This document shows positions 51,337-60,912 of a stretch of DNA of 64,000 nt, piece after piece. Origin of the DNA: Sphingomonas alpina (GTDB lineage: Bacteria > Pseudomonadota > Alphaproteobacteria > Sphingomonadales > Sphingomonadaceae); the NCBI RefSeq assembly GCF_014490665.1, contig NZ_CP061038.1, positions 1,302,001 to 1,366,000 of the forward strand, written 5' to 3'. The notes under the pieces are model-generated. The model saw only the letters and a list, made by a program, of their open reading frames with translations. It searched no databases and was not told the origin of the DNA. Position numbers and translations under genes: made by a program. Within the stretch, counting starts at the first letter, position 1. Every line of letters begins with the position of its first letter.

Positions 51337-52248
51337 ATGGGAATGCTCGAGGGCAAGGTGGTCGCCATAACCGGCGCCGGACGCGGCATCGGCCGGGACA
51401 TTGCGCTGCTCTGCGCGAAGGAGGGCGCAGCGGTGGTCGTCAACGACCTGGGCGGATCCGCCGATGGCGAGGGTAGCGACGCCGGCCCGGCCGAGGAAAC
51501 CGTCAACGATATCAGGTCAGCCGGCGGCAAGGCGGTGGTCAATGGCGCGAGTGTCGCCGATCCGGCGGGTGCGGCATCGATCGTCGAGGATGCGGTCAGG
51601 AATTTCGGGCGGATCGACGCCGTGGTCAACAATGCCGGCATTCTGCGCGACCGCATCTGGCACAAAATGTCGCATGAGGACTGGCAGGCGGTCATCGACG
51701 TCCATCTCCACGGCGCCTTCAACGTGTCCAAGGCGGCTACGCCCTATTTCCGCGATCAAGGGGCGGGCAGCTTCATTCATTTCACCTCGACCTCCGGCCT
51801 GATCGGCAATTTCGGACAGGCCAATTACTCGGCCGCCAAGCTCGGCATTGTCGGGCTGTCGCAATCGATCGCGCTCGACATGGCGCGCGCCGGGGTGCGC
51901 TCCAACTGCATTGCGCCGTTTGCATGGAGCCGGATGGTCGCGACGATCCCGGCAAGCAATGAAGTCGAGGCGCTGCGCCTCGAGCGGCTGAAAACCATGT
52001 CGACCGACAAGATCGCGCCGCTCGTCGCCTTTCTCGCGTCCGATGCGTCGGCAGAGGTCACCAACCAGATCTTCTCGGTACGCAAGAACGAGATTTTCCT
52101 GTTCTCCAAGCCGCGCCCGATCCGTTCCATGCACCGCGCCGAGGGCTGGACCGTGGAGAGCATCGCCAGCGATTTGCTGCCGGCGTTCCGGCCGAGCTTT
52201 TCCGGCCTCGATCGTTCGGGCGACATTTTCGGCTGGGACCCGATCTGA
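51337..52248 (+). CDS. SDR-family 3-hydroxyacyl-CoA dehydrogenase-like oxidoreductase
   Basis: A 303-residue short-chain dehydrogenase. Seen: the NAD-binding TGAGRGIG (about residues 11-18), NNAG, and the Ser151-Tyr164-Lys168 catalytic set (TSTSGLIGNFGQANYSAAK). It has the longer form and N-terminal phrase MLEGKVVAITGAGRGIGRDIALLCAKEGAAVVVNDLGGS seen in the dehydrogenase half of peroxisomal multifunctional enzyme type 2, so it probably oxidises 3-hydroxyacyl-CoA. The next gene, a MaoC hydratase, matches the other half of that enzyme. The stop overlaps the next start. Confidence 0.88.
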   Translation: MGMLEGKVVAITGAGRGIGRDIALLCAKEGAAVVVNDLGGSADGEGSDAGPAEETVNDIRSAGGKAVVNGASVADPAGAASIVEDAVRNFGRIDAVVNNAGILRDRIWHKMSHEDWQAVIDVHLHGAFNVSKAATPYFRDQGAGSFIHFTSTSGLIGNFGQANYSAAKLGIVGLSQSIALDMARAGVRSNCIAPFAWSRMVATIPASNEVEALRLERLKTMSTDKIAPLVAFLASDASAEVTNQIFSVRKNEIFLFSKPRPIRSMHRAEGWTVESIASDLLPAFRPSFSGLDRSGDIFGWDPI

Positions 52249-53084
52249 TGCCGCTCGATTACGCGTTGCTGAAGGCACTGCCGCCGATCGCCGCGCGGCA
52301 CGACTGGACGGCGCGTGACACGATGATCTACGCGCTCGGCATCGGCGCGACCGACTTGCCGTTCGTCTATGAAGCGGGCCTCAGCGCACTGCCGACGATG
52401 TGCGGCGTGCTCGCTTATCCCGGCTTCATCTGGAAGAATCCCGATTATGGCGTGACCTGGCAAAAGGTCCTTCATGTCGAGCAGACGATCGAGATTCACG
52501 GGGCGATCCCGGCGGAAGGACGCTTCAGCGCGGATACGGTGATCGAGTCGATCGTCGACAAGGGCGCGGACAAGGGGGCGATCATCACCACCTCGCGCCG
52601 GATCAGCGACGGGGCGGGTCATCACTTCGCGACGGCGCGCGGCGCGATCATCGCGCGTGGGGACGGCGGCTTTGGCGGCGGCGACCCGGCTGCGCCATCG
52701 CCAGAGCCGATGCCGGAGAGCGCGCCCGATTTCAGCGTGTCGCTGCCGACCAGCGCGAGTCAGGCAATGCTCTATCGCCTGTCGGGCGATTATAATCCGG
52801 TCCATATAGATCCCGAGGTGGCGCGCATCGGCGGGTTCGATCGTCCGATCCTGCATGGCATGTGCACCTACGGCGTTGCCGGGCGCGCGCTGATCGCGGC
52901 GCTGTGCGGCAATGATCCGGCGCGGCTGGCGTCGATGACCTGCCGCTTTTCGGCGCCGGTCTATCCCGGCGAGACGATCCGGATCGAAATCTGGCAGGAC
53001 GGTGCGGGTGAGGCGCGATTCCGCGCGCGGGTCGAGGAGCGCGGCCTGTTCGTGCTCAACCATGGCCGGGTGCAATATCGATGA
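52248..53084 (+). CDS. MaoC-family enoyl-CoA hydratase 2
   Basis: A 278-residue double-hotdog hydratase. The C-terminal hotdog carries the hydratase-2 motif with Asp181 and His186: YRLSGDYNPVHIDPEVARIGGFDRPILHGMCTYG. The N-terminal hotdog lacks it, as usual for this architecture. It hydrates enoyl-CoA to (R)-3-hydroxyacyl-CoA, the substrate for the coupled SDR upstream. Together they reproduce the two activities of eukaryotic multifunctional enzyme 2, used for branched-chain and steroid side-chain acyl-CoAs. Start ATG at 52248 overlaps the SDR stop (TGATG). Confidence 0.9.
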   Translation: MPLDYALLKALPPIAARHDWTARDTMIYALGIGATDLPFVYEAGLSALPTMCGVLAYPGFIWKNPDYGVTWQKVLHVEQTIEIHGAIPAEGRFSADTVIESIVDKGADKGAIITTSRRISDGAGHHFATARGAIIARGDGGFGGGDPAAPSPEPMPESAPDFSVSLPTSASQAMLYRLSGDYNPVHIDPEVARIGGFDRPILHGMCTYGVAGRALIAALCGNDPARLASMTCRFSAPVYPGETIRIEIWQDGAGEARFRARVEERGLFVLNHGRVQYR

Positions 53085-53095
53085 GCGGAGATACG

Positions 53096-54541
53096 ATGAC
53101 CGGCATCATTGCCTATGGCGCCTATGTGCCGCGTACACGGTTGCAGCGTGCGGCGGTCCATGCCGCGAACAGCTGGTTCGCACCCGGCCTGAAAGGGCTG
53201 GCCAAGGGCGAGCGCGCCATCGCCAATTGGGATGAGGACGCGATCACCATGGCGGTGGAGGCGGGGCGCGATTGCCTGAATAATGTGGATCGTACGCAGC
53301 TGGCGTCGGTGATGCTGGCATCGACCAGCCTGCCTTTTGTCGATCGCCAGAATGCCGGGGTGGTCAAGGAAGCGCTCAACCTGCCCGACGCGATCGCCAC
53401 GCTCGACGTGACGGGCAGCCAGCGTGCCGGCACCTCTTCGTTGCTGAGTGCGCTGCAGGCAGTGGCCGGCGGCAGCGGGCCGATCCTCCATCTTGCGGCT
53501 GAGAAGCGCCAGGCATTGCCCGCATCCGAGGCGGAGATGGTGCAGGGCGATGCGGCCTCGGCGTTGCTGGTTGGAAGCGAGAACCCGATCGCGCGGCTTG
53601 TCGGTCATCACGGCGTGGCCACCGATTTCGTCGACCATTTCCGCGCCAGTGGGCAAGCGTTCGATTATGGCTGGGAGACGCGCTGGATCCGCGATGAAGG
53701 GATCGGCAAGATCCTCGGCGGCGCGATCCGCGATGCGCTGATCAAGTTCGGGCTCGACGGAAGTGCGATCGACCGGCTGATCGTACCGATCACCACGCGC
53801 GGCGTTGCCGAGGGGCTGGCCAGGGCCGCGGGCATTGCGCCAGCGGCGATCGTTGATGCGCTGGCCGCGACGGTCGGCGAAAGCGGCGCGGCGCACGCCA
53901 CGCTGATGCTGGCGCATGCGCTGGAGAGCGCAAAGCCCGGCGAGCGCATCCTCGTCACCAGCTTCGGCCAGGGGGCGGACATATTGCTGTTCGAAGTGAC
54001 CGAGGCGATCGCCGGGGCAAAGCCATTGTCCGGGGTGTCGGGCTGGCTTGCACGGCGCAGGGAAGAGAGCAATTACCTGAAATATCTCTCGCTGCGCGGC
54101 TTGCTGGCACTCGATCGCGGGATGCGCGCGGAGCAGGATCACAAGGTTGCTCTGACTGCGCTTTACCGCAACCGCAAGGCGGTGCTCGGGCTGGTCGGCG
54201 GACGCTGCAGCAAGACCGGGACGGTGCAGTTCCCGAAGACCGATATCAGCGTCAATCCCAATGACCATGCGATCCGCACGCAGGAGGATTATCCGCTCGC
54301 CGAACTGCCGGCGAGAATTCTGACTTATACCGCGGACAGCCTGACCTACTCGCCCGATCCGCCGAGCTGTTATGGCAGTATCGAATTCGAGGGCGGCGGC
54401 CGGATGATGGCCGAATTCGCCGATATCGAACCCGATGCAATCGAGGTCGGTGCTGCCTTGCGGATGATGTTCCGCATCAAGGCAGTGGACGAGAAGCGCG
54501 ATTTCAAACGCTATTTCTGGAAAGCGGCTCCGGCCGGCTGA
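53096..54541 (+). CDS. HMG-CoA synthase/KAS III-like protein fused to an OB-fold (DUF35) domain, nucleophile lost
   Basis: A 481-residue fusion. Residues 1-~340 have the thiolase-superfamily fold of HMG-CoA synthase/KAS III (GIIAYGAYVPRTRL start, GQGADILLFEV end). Residues ~350-481 form an OB-fold DUF35 domain whose zinc ribbon is reduced (GRCSKTGTVQFP, one Cys). The usual catalytic Cys is replaced: the segment is VTGSQRAGTSSL, Gln109 at that place, and the His and Asn sites also differ (VPITTRG, GESGAAHA). Condensation is unlikely. Start ATG at 53096 follows GGAG; an alternative ATG at 53081 overlaps the MaoC stop. Confidence 0.82.
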   Translation: MTGIIAYGAYVPRTRLQRAAVHAANSWFAPGLKGLAKGERAIANWDEDAITMAVEAGRDCLNNVDRTQLASVMLASTSLPFVDRQNAGVVKEALNLPDAIATLDVTGSQRAGTSSLLSALQAVAGGSGPILHLAAEKRQALPASEAEMVQGDAASALLVGSENPIARLVGHHGVATDFVDHFRASGQAFDYGWETRWIRDEGIGKILGGAIRDALIKFGLDGSAIDRLIVPITTRGVAEGLARAAGIAPAAIVDALAATVGESGAAHATLMLAHALESAKPGERILVTSFGQGADILLFEVTEAIAGAKPLSGVSGWLARRREESNYLKYLSLRGLLALDRGMRAEQDHKVALTALYRNRKAVLGLVGGRCSKTGTVQFPKTDISVNPNDHAIRTQEDYPLAELPARILTYTADSLTYSPDPPSCYGSIEFEGGGRMMAEFADIEPDAIEVGAALRMMFRIKAVDEKRDFKRYFWKAAPAG

Positions 54542-54562
54542 CACCATTTAAGGAGCTGGCCG

Positions 54563-55768
54563 ATGGCCCGAGGGATCAAGGACAAGGTCGCCATATTGGG
54601 CATGGGATGCACCAAGTTCGGCGAGCGCTGGGACAAGGATGCCGACCAGCTGATGGTCGAGGCCTATGAGGAAGCGATCACCGATGCCGGGATCGAGACC
54701 TCGCAGATCGACGCCGCCTGGTTGGGTGCGGCATTCGATGCGGTCAATATCGGGCCGTCGGGCATTCCGTTGTCGATGGCGCTGCGGCTCAAGAATATCG
54801 GCGTGACCAAGGTCGAGAATTACTGCGCCAGCGGCACCGAGAGTTTTCGGGGTGCGGTCTATGCGGTGGCGTCTGGCGCAGCCGACATCGCGCTGGCGAT
54901 GGGGGTCGAGAAATTGAAGGACACCGGCTATGGCGGCTTGCCGGTGCGGACGCGCGGCACGACCCATGACATGATCGGCATCACCGGCTCGGCACCGGGT
55001 AATTTCGCTCAGCTCGCCTCGGCCTATCGCGCCGAGCACGGCGTATCCAAGGATGATCTGAAACAGGCGATGGCGCATGTCTCGGTCAAGAGCCATGCCA
55101 ATGGTGCGAAGAACCCCAAGGCGCATCTCCAGAAGGAAGTGAGCATGGAGACGGTGCTGAATGCGCCGATGATCGCCGAGCCGCTCGGGCTGTTCGATTG
55201 CTGCGGCGTCTCCGACGGGGCGGCCTGCGCGATCGTGACCACGCCTGAGATCGCCCGCGCGCTGGGCAAGACCGACATCATCACGGTGAAGGCGCTGCAG
55301 GTTGCGACCTCCAATGGCTGGGAATTGCAGGGATCGGGCTGGAATGGCGCCTATTTCCCGACCACCCGGATTGCCGCGACCCGCGCCTATGAAGAGGCCG
55401 GCATCACCGATCCGCGTAGCCAGATCAGCCTGATGGAGGTGCATGACTGTTTCTCGATCACCGAGCTGGTGACGATGGAGGATCTGCACATCTCGAAGGA
55501 AGGCGAAGGGTGGAGGGATGTACTCGATGGCTTCTTCGATGCCGATGGAACCCTGCCATGCCAGATCGATGGCGGGCTCAAATGCTTCGGTCATCCGATC
55601 GGCGCGTCGGGCCTGCGCATGATCTACGAGAATTATCTCCAGCTGCTCGGCCGCGCCGGCCCGCGTCAGCGCAGCACGCCGCCGGTGTTCGGGCTGAGCC
55701 ATAACCTCGGCGGCATGCCCAACCAGAATGTCTGTGCGATCGCAATCGTGGGAATGGCCGATGCCTGA
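54563..55768 (+). CDS. SCP-x-type thiolase
   Basis: A 401-residue thiolase of the SCP2/SCP-x group (also seen as lipid-transfer-protein aldolases). It has the nucleophile Cys88 (VENYCASGTESFR), the EVHDCFSITE motif replacing the usual NEAF, and GGLKCFGHPIGASGLR near the C-terminus. It should cleave 3-oxoacyl-CoA of bulky or branched chains. AAGGAG precedes the ATG by a good distance. Its neighbour with a DUF35 domain is significant, since thiolase-like/DUF35 partners form functional complexes in steroid side-chain degradation. Confidence 0.9.
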   Translation: MARGIKDKVAILGMGCTKFGERWDKDADQLMVEAYEEAITDAGIETSQIDAAWLGAAFDAVNIGPSGIPLSMALRLKNIGVTKVENYCASGTESFRGAVYAVASGAADIALAMGVEKLKDTGYGGLPVRTRGTTHDMIGITGSAPGNFAQLASAYRAEHGVSKDDLKQAMAHVSVKSHANGAKNPKAHLQKEVSMETVLNAPMIAEPLGLFDCCGVSDGAACAIVTTPEIARALGKTDIITVKALQVATSNGWELQGSGWNGAYFPTTRIAATRAYEEAGITDPRSQISLMEVHDCFSITELVTMEDLHISKEGEGWRDVLDGFFDADGTLPCQIDGGLKCFGHPIGASGLRMIYENYLQLLGRAGPRQRSTPPVFGLSHNLGGMPNQNVCAIAIVGMADA

Positions 55769-56930
55769 CACCGGAATGGACCAGGACGTGTTCGAGGCGT
55801 TCATCGACCAGCTCAAACGCTATGTCCGCGAGCGCCTGATCCCGGCGGAAAAGCAGGTCATCGAGACCGATTGCATCCCCGACGACATTCTTGCCGAGAT
55901 GCGCGAGATGGGGCTGTTCGGGATCACCATGCCGGTCGAGTATGGCGGCTCGGGCATGAACGTCTCGCAATATGTCGAGACGATCCGCCAGCTTTCCTAT
56001 GCCATGCCCTGTTATCGCTCGATCACCTCGATCAATATCGGCATGACCTGTTCGGCGATCGTGAAGAGCGGGACGGCGGAGCAGAAAGCGCACTGGCTAC
56101 CACGGCTTGCGGCGGGCGAGATCGCCTCGTTCGGGCTGACCGAGCCGGGCAGCGGATCGGACTCGGCGGCGATGGCGACCACCGCGGTGCGTTCGGGCAA
56201 TGGTTATGTGCTGAACGGTACCAAGCGCTACATCACCAATGCGCCGTTTGCGAAGGTCGCCTTGATCATGGCGCGGACCAGCAAGGAGGCGCTGCCGAAG
56301 AACGCTCATGTCAGCGCCTTCCTCGTGCCGATGGATTCGCCGGGCGTCAGTGTCGGCAAGTCGGACAAGAAGATGGGGCAGGCCGGATCGCATATCGCCG
56401 ACATCGTCATGGAGGATGTCCATGTTTCGGGCGATGCGTTGCTTGGCGGCGAAGAGGGCAAGGGCTTCCTGATCGCCATGCAGAGCCTCAACAACGGCCG
56501 GCTTTCAGTCGCGGCGGCGAGCGTCGGCTATGCGCGGCGGATCCTCGATTCCGCGACGCGCTACGCCACGGAGCGTAAGGCGTTCGGCGAGCCGATCGCC
56601 AATTTCCAGCTGATCCAGGCGATGCTCGCCGACAGCCAGGCCGAGATCTACGCCGCCGAATGCATGATCGCCGACGCGACGCGCCGCGCCGATGCCGGCG
56701 AGGCCGTGCTGGTGCAGGCGGCCAGCGCAAAGATGTTCGCGTCGGAAATGTGCGGCCGGGTCGCCGATCGCTGCGTCCAGATTTACGGCGGCGCGGGGTA
56801 TCTCGCCGAATATGAGGCGGAGCGTTTCTTCCGCGATGCGCGGATCTACCGCATCTATGAAGGGACCACACAGATCCTGCAGCTGGTCATCGCCAAGAAT
56901 ATGCTGCGTGAATTTGCGAGTGCGGCCTGA
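55761..56930 (+). CDS. Acyl-CoA dehydrogenase (first of three)
   Basis: A 389-residue FAD enzyme introducing an alpha-beta double bond into acyl-CoA. Seen: the FGLTEPGSGSDSAAM segment, the RKAFGEPIANFQLIQ motif, and the C-terminal catalytic Glu367 in RIYEGTTQI. The arrangement matches short/branched-chain acyl-CoA dehydrogenases. ATG at 55761 overlaps the thiolase stop; the open frame upstream lacks support. Electrons go to ETF. It overlaps the CoA transferase gene by one base (TGATG). Confidence 0.92.
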   Translation: MPDTGMDQDVFEAFIDQLKRYVRERLIPAEKQVIETDCIPDDILAEMREMGLFGITMPVEYGGSGMNVSQYVETIRQLSYAMPCYRSITSINIGMTCSAIVKSGTAEQKAHWLPRLAAGEIASFGLTEPGSGSDSAAMATTAVRSGNGYVLNGTKRYITNAPFAKVALIMARTSKEALPKNAHVSAFLVPMDSPGVSVGKSDKKMGQAGSHIADIVMEDVHVSGDALLGGEEGKGFLIAMQSLNNGRLSVAAASVGYARRILDSATRYATERKAFGEPIANFQLIQAMLADSQAEIYAAECMIADATRRADAGEAVLVQAASAKMFASEMCGRVADRCVQIYGGAGYLAEYEAERFFRDARIYRIYEGTTQILQLVIAKNMLREFASAA

Positions 56931-58147
56931 TGTACGATCTGCTCGGCAAGCTGCGCGTGGTCGAGGCGGCATCGTTCATCGCATCGCCCACCGCCGGACT
57001 GTATCTCGCACAGATGGGAGCGGAAGTGATCCGCGTCGACCAGATTGGCGGCGGCCCCGATTTCAAGCGCTGGCCGCTCGCCGACAATGGCGCGAGCTTC
57101 GCCTGGGAAGGGCTCAACAAGGGCAAGAAATCGGTCGCGCTCGATCTGTCGCGTCCGGAAGGCCGCGAACTGCTTGTCGCGCTGGCAACCGCGCCGGGTG
57201 ACGATGGCGGCGTGTTCCTGACCAATTTCCCGGTCGGCGGCTTCCTTGCGCATGAGCATTTGGTCAAGCGGCGCGCAGACCTGATCACGGTGCGCATCAT
57301 GGGCCAGGCCGATGGCCGCACCGCATTCGATCATACGGTCAATTCGGCGATCGGCATTCCCAACCTCACTGGCCCGGTCGGTCATGAAGGCGCACCGGTC
57401 AATCATGTCCTGCCGGCATGGGACCTGCTGACCGGCGCCTATTCCGCCTTCGCGCTGCTCGCCGCCGAACGGCATCGGCGCGACACCGGGCAGGGACAGG
57501 AAGTGCGCATTCCGCTCTCCGATGTCGGGATCGCGACGATCGCCAATCTGGGTCAGGTTGCCGAAGTGCTCCACACCGGCGTCAGCCGGCAGCGCTACGG
57601 CAATGCGCTGTATGGCTCGTTCGGGCGCGATTTCGTGACCGGCGACGGCAAGCGGTTGATGATCATGGCGCTCACCACGCGGCAATGGGCCGGTCTGATC
57701 AAGACGCTCGGGATTGGCGACGCGGTCGCGCGGATCGAGGCGGCGCAGGGCGTCGCCTTTGCGACCTACGAGGGCGCGCGGTTCGATCATCGCGATGCAT
57801 TGTTCGCGCTGGTCGAGGCGGCATTCGCCACGCGTCAGGCCGGCGAACTCTGCGCGGCATTCGATGCCAATGGATGCTGCTGGGGACCGTACAAGACCAC
57901 GGTCGAGGCCGCGTCCGATCCGGCGATGGTCACGCAGAACCCGATCTTTTCCAGCATCGCCCAGCCAAGCGAGATGACCTATCCGGTGGCCGGATCGATG
58001 GCGACATTGCCACAGTCGCAGCGCCTGACGCCGGTGCGCGCGCCCTATCTCGGCGAGCATAGCGACGAGATTCTGGCCGATGTGCTTGGCCTCGGTTCGG
58101 GCGAGATCGGCCGGTTGCATGACGCCGGCGTGGTGGCCAGTGCCTGA
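56930..58147 (+). CDS. CaiB/BaiF-type CoA transferase
   Basis: A 405-residue type III CoA transferase that moves CoA between organic acids through a glutamyl or aspartyl anhydride intermediate. Asp165 ([13 protein letters not shown]) is the probable catalytic aspartate, close to Asp169 of formyl-CoA transferase. Also seen are the start motif [34 protein letters not shown] and a C-terminal phrase ...[29 protein letters not shown] typical of the family. No acyl-CoA ligase lies in the operon, so this enzyme may do substrate activation. Start and stop both overlap neighbours. Confidence 0.9.
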   Translation: MYDLLGKLRVVEAASFIASPTAGLYLAQMGAEVIRVDQIGGGPDFKRWPLADNGASFAWEGLNKGKKSVALDLSRPEGRELLVALATAPGDDGGVFLTNFPVGGFLAHEHLVKRRADLITVRIMGQADGRTAFDHTVNSAIGIPNLTGPVGHEGAPVNHVLPAWDLLTGAYSAFALLAAERHRRDTGQGQEVRIPLSDVGIATIANLGQVAEVLHTGVSRQRYGNALYGSFGRDFVTGDGKRLMIMALTTRQWAGLIKTLGIGDAVARIEAAQGVAFATYEGARFDHRDALFALVEAAFATRQAGELCAAFDANGCCWGPYKTTVEAASDPAMVTQNPIFSSIAQPSEMTYPVAGSMATLPQSQRLTPVRAPYLGEHSDEILADVLGLGSGEIGRLHDAGVVASA

Positions 58148-59759
58148 GATCGCGGCCGCGCTCGATGCGGCGGAGGGTTATGCCGCTGCCGCATTGGCTG
58201 CGGTGCGTGCGCGGGTAGTGGTGGATGGCACGGTCGACCCGCGGGCAATCGATCGCGAGCAGCGCGCTGTGCATGGCTATGCCTGGATCGAGACCACGCT
58301 GACCGCGCTCAGGACACTCGTGCGCTGGGCCGATGCGCGTGCGGAACCGGGGTCGGTCGAGGCGCTGGTGGTCGAAATCGGTTTTGGCGAATATCTCGCG
58401 CAGCTCTCGGGTGGAATCCCGATGGGGCAGAATGAGTTTTGCCGCCCGGCCGATCTCGGAATCGCCGCTGCCGCCGCGACCCTGATGCAGGACGACGCGG
58501 TGGCGCGGCTGGTCGCGTCGGGGAACAGCGCAGCCAATCGCGCGGCGCTGGTCGAACGGCTGCGCGGCGGCGACGGCATTGCCGAGACGCTTGGCGACCC
58601 GACGCTCGATGCGGTACGCGACCAGTTCCGCCGCTTCACCGAAGCGCGCATCCTGCCGTTCGCGCATCGCTGGCATCTCGACAATGCGCTGATCCCGGAT
58701 GCGATCGTCGCGGAGATGGCGGCGCTTGGTACCTTCGGCGTGTGCATCGACGAGGCTTATGGCGGGCTCGGGCTGGGCAAGCTCACCATGTGCGTGGTGA
58801 CCGAGGAATTGAGCCGGGGATGGATCGGCGCAGGGTCGCTCGGTACACGCTCGGAGATTGCCGGGGAGCTGATCGCGCTCGCCGGAACCGACGCGCAGAA
58901 AGCTGAATGGCTGCCGCGGATTGCGAGCGGCGAAGTGCTGCCGACCGCAGTCTTTACCGAGCCCGACACCGGATCCGATCTCGGCGGGCTGACCACGCGC
59001 GCGACACGCGGTGCAGAGGGCTGGTCGATCACGGGCGCCAAGACCTGGATCACTCATGCCGCGCGCAGTGACTTGATGACCCTGCTTGCTCGCACGAGAA
59101 GTGATGTGCCGGGTTATGCCGGGCTCAGCATGTTCCTTGTAGCCAAACCGCGCGGGTCCGACGCCGCTCCTTTTCCCGCACCGGGCATGACCGGCACCGA
59201 GATCGAAGTGCTCGGCTATCGCGGGATGCGCGAATATGAGCTGGCTTTTGACGGCATGCTCGCGCCCGCCGACGCATTGCTTGGCGGCGAAGCGGGGCAG
59301 GGGTTCAAGCAGCTGATGCGTACCTTCGAAGGCGCGCGGATCCAGACCGCTGCGCGCGCGGTCGGGGTGGCGCGGCGCGCGTTCGAGCTTGGCTTCGACT
59401 ATGCGGTGGGGCGCCGCCAGTTCGGGCGGCCGATCATCGATTTCCCGCGTGTGTCGGACAAGCTGGCGATGATGGCGGTCGATCATGTGCTGGCGCGCGA
59501 GCTGACCTATTTCGCAGCGCGCGAGAAGGACAAGGGGCGGCGCTGCGATATCGAGGCGGGGATGGCCAAGCTGTTCGCCGCACGCGCCGCATGGGCCAAT
59601 GCCGACGCCGCGCTGCAGATTCATGGCGGCAATGGCTATGCGCTGGAATATGAGATCAGCCGGGTGCTGTGTGATGCGCGTATTCTCAATATCTTCGAGG
59701 GCGCAGCGGAGATCCAGGCGCAGGTGATCGCGCGCGGCCGGTTGCAGGAGCGAAACTGA
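58140..59759 (+). CDS. Acyl-CoA dehydrogenase with N-terminal extension (second of three)
   Basis: A 539-residue acyl-CoA dehydrogenase with about 150 extra N-terminal residues compared with the family norm; these are helical and unassigned. The core shows [36 protein letters not shown] and the C-terminal catalytic Glu520 in [12 protein letters not shown]. The start is GTG at 58140, overlapping the CoA transferase stop; an open frame upstream would overlap that gene. Members with this extension occur in sphingomonad and other degradative operons. The substrate is unknown. It is followed after one base by the third dehydrogenase. Confidence 0.88.
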   Translation: MPEIAAALDAAEGYAAAALAAVRARVVVDGTVDPRAIDREQRAVHGYAWIETTLTALRTLVRWADARAEPGSVEALVVEIGFGEYLAQLSGGIPMGQNEFCRPADLGIAAAAATLMQDDAVARLVASGNSAANRAALVERLRGGDGIAETLGDPTLDAVRDQFRRFTEARILPFAHRWHLDNALIPDAIVAEMAALGTFGVCIDEAYGGLGLGKLTMCVVTEELSRGWIGAGSLGTRSEIAGELIALAGTDAQKAEWLPRIASGEVLPTAVFTEPDTGSDLGGLTTRATRGAEGWSITGAKTWITHAARSDLMTLLARTRSDVPGYAGLSMFLVAKPRGSDAAPFPAPGMTGTEIEVLGYRGMREYELAFDGMLAPADALLGGEAGQGFKQLMRTFEGARIQTAARAVGVARRAFELGFDYAVGRRQFGRPIIDFPRVSDKLAMMAVDHVLARELTYFAAREKDKGRRCDIEAGMAKLFAARAAWANADAALQIHGGNGYALEYEISRVLCDARILNIFEGAAEIQAQVIARGRLQERN

Positions 59760-59760
59760 G

Positions 59761-60912
59761 ATGGATCACGATCACAGCGCGATCCGCGAGGAAGTCGCCA
59801 AGCTGTGCGGCGATTTCCCGGGCGAGTATTGGCGCGCCAAGGATCGCGACCGCGCCTATCCCGGCGAGTTTGTCGATGCGCTGACCCGGGCCGGATATCT
59901 CGCTGCACTTATCCCTGAGGCTTATGGCGGTGCGGGTCTGCCACTTTCCGGGGCCGCCGCGATACTTGAGGAAATCCAGCGTCAGGGCTGCAATGGCGGC
60001 GCCTGCCATGCGCAGATGTACATCATGGGGACCTTGCTGCGGTACGGGTCGGCAGCGCAAAAGGTCGAATATCTGCCCCGCATCGCATCGGGCGATTTGC
60101 GGCTCCAGGCGTTCGGGGTCAGCGAACCGACCAGCGGCACCGATACGCTATCGATCCAGACCTTCGCGCGGCGCGAGGGCGACCATTATATCGTCAGCGG
60201 GCAGAAGATCTGGACCTCGCGCGCGGAGCATTCGGACCTGATGCTGCTGCTCGCGCGGACCACGCCGCGGGACAAGGTGGCCAAACGCACCGAGGGCCTG
60301 TCGGTCTTTCTCGTCGATATGCGCGCGGCGCGCGAGCAGGGGCTGACGATCCGCCCGATCGACACGATGATGAATCATGCGACGACCGAGATCTTCTTCG
60401 ACGATGTCCCGGTCCCGGCCGCCAATCTGATCGGGGAGGAGGGCAAGGGCTTTCGCTACATCCTGTCGGGCATGAATGCGGAACGCCTGCTGATCGCTGC
60501 GGAATGTATCGGCGACGCCAAATGGTTTCTCGACAAGGCGGTCGCCTATGCCGGGGAGCGCAAGGTATTCGGCCGGCCGATCGGGCAGAATCAGGGCGTC
60601 GCCTTCCCGCTTGCGCGTGCTTATGCGCAGATGCGTGCGGCCGAGCTGATGGTGCATGAAGGCTTGAGCAAATATGAAGCGGACGGCGATGTCGGCGAGG
60701 AAGCCAATATCGCCAAACTGCTGGCGTCGGAGGCGAGCTGGGCAGCGGCCGAGGCGTGCGTCCAGACGCATGGCGGCTTCGGCTTTGCCGCCGAATATGA
60801 TGTCGAACGCAAGTTTCGGGAGACGCGACTTTATCAGGTCGCGCCGATCTCGACCAACCTCATCCTGTCCTATCTGGCCGAGCATGTGCTTGGCCTGCCG
60901 CGATCCTATTGA
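59761..60912 (+). CDS. Acyl-CoA dehydrogenase with helix-G catalytic Glu (third of three)
   Basis: A 383-residue acyl-CoA dehydrogenase. The usual C-terminal Glu (YEGT) is absent: the C-terminal segment is TRLYQVAPISTNLIL. A Glu is present at the alternative site, Glu241 in MNAERLLIAAE, matching the position used by isovaleryl-CoA dehydrogenase. Also seen: GVSEPTSGTDTLSI and RKVFGRPIGQNQGVAFPLA. This pattern suggests a branched or bulky acyl-CoA substrate. It overlaps the MaoC-like gene downstream by one base (TGATG). Confidence 0.9.
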   Translation: MDHDHSAIREEVAKLCGDFPGEYWRAKDRDRAYPGEFVDALTRAGYLAALIPEAYGGAGLPLSGAAAILEEIQRQGCNGGACHAQMYIMGTLLRYGSAAQKVEYLPRIASGDLRLQAFGVSEPTSGTDTLSIQTFARREGDHYIVSGQKIWTSRAEHSDLMLLLARTTPRDKVAKRTEGLSVFLVDMRAAREQGLTIRPIDTMMNHATTEIFFDDVPVPAANLIGEEGKGFRYILSGMNAERLLIAAECIGDAKWFLDKAVAYAGERKVFGRPIGQNQGVAFPLARAYAQMRAAELMVHEGLSKYEADGDVGEEANIAKLLASEASWAAAEACVQTHGGFGFAAEYDVERKFRETRLYQVAPISTNLILSYLAEHVLGLPRSY

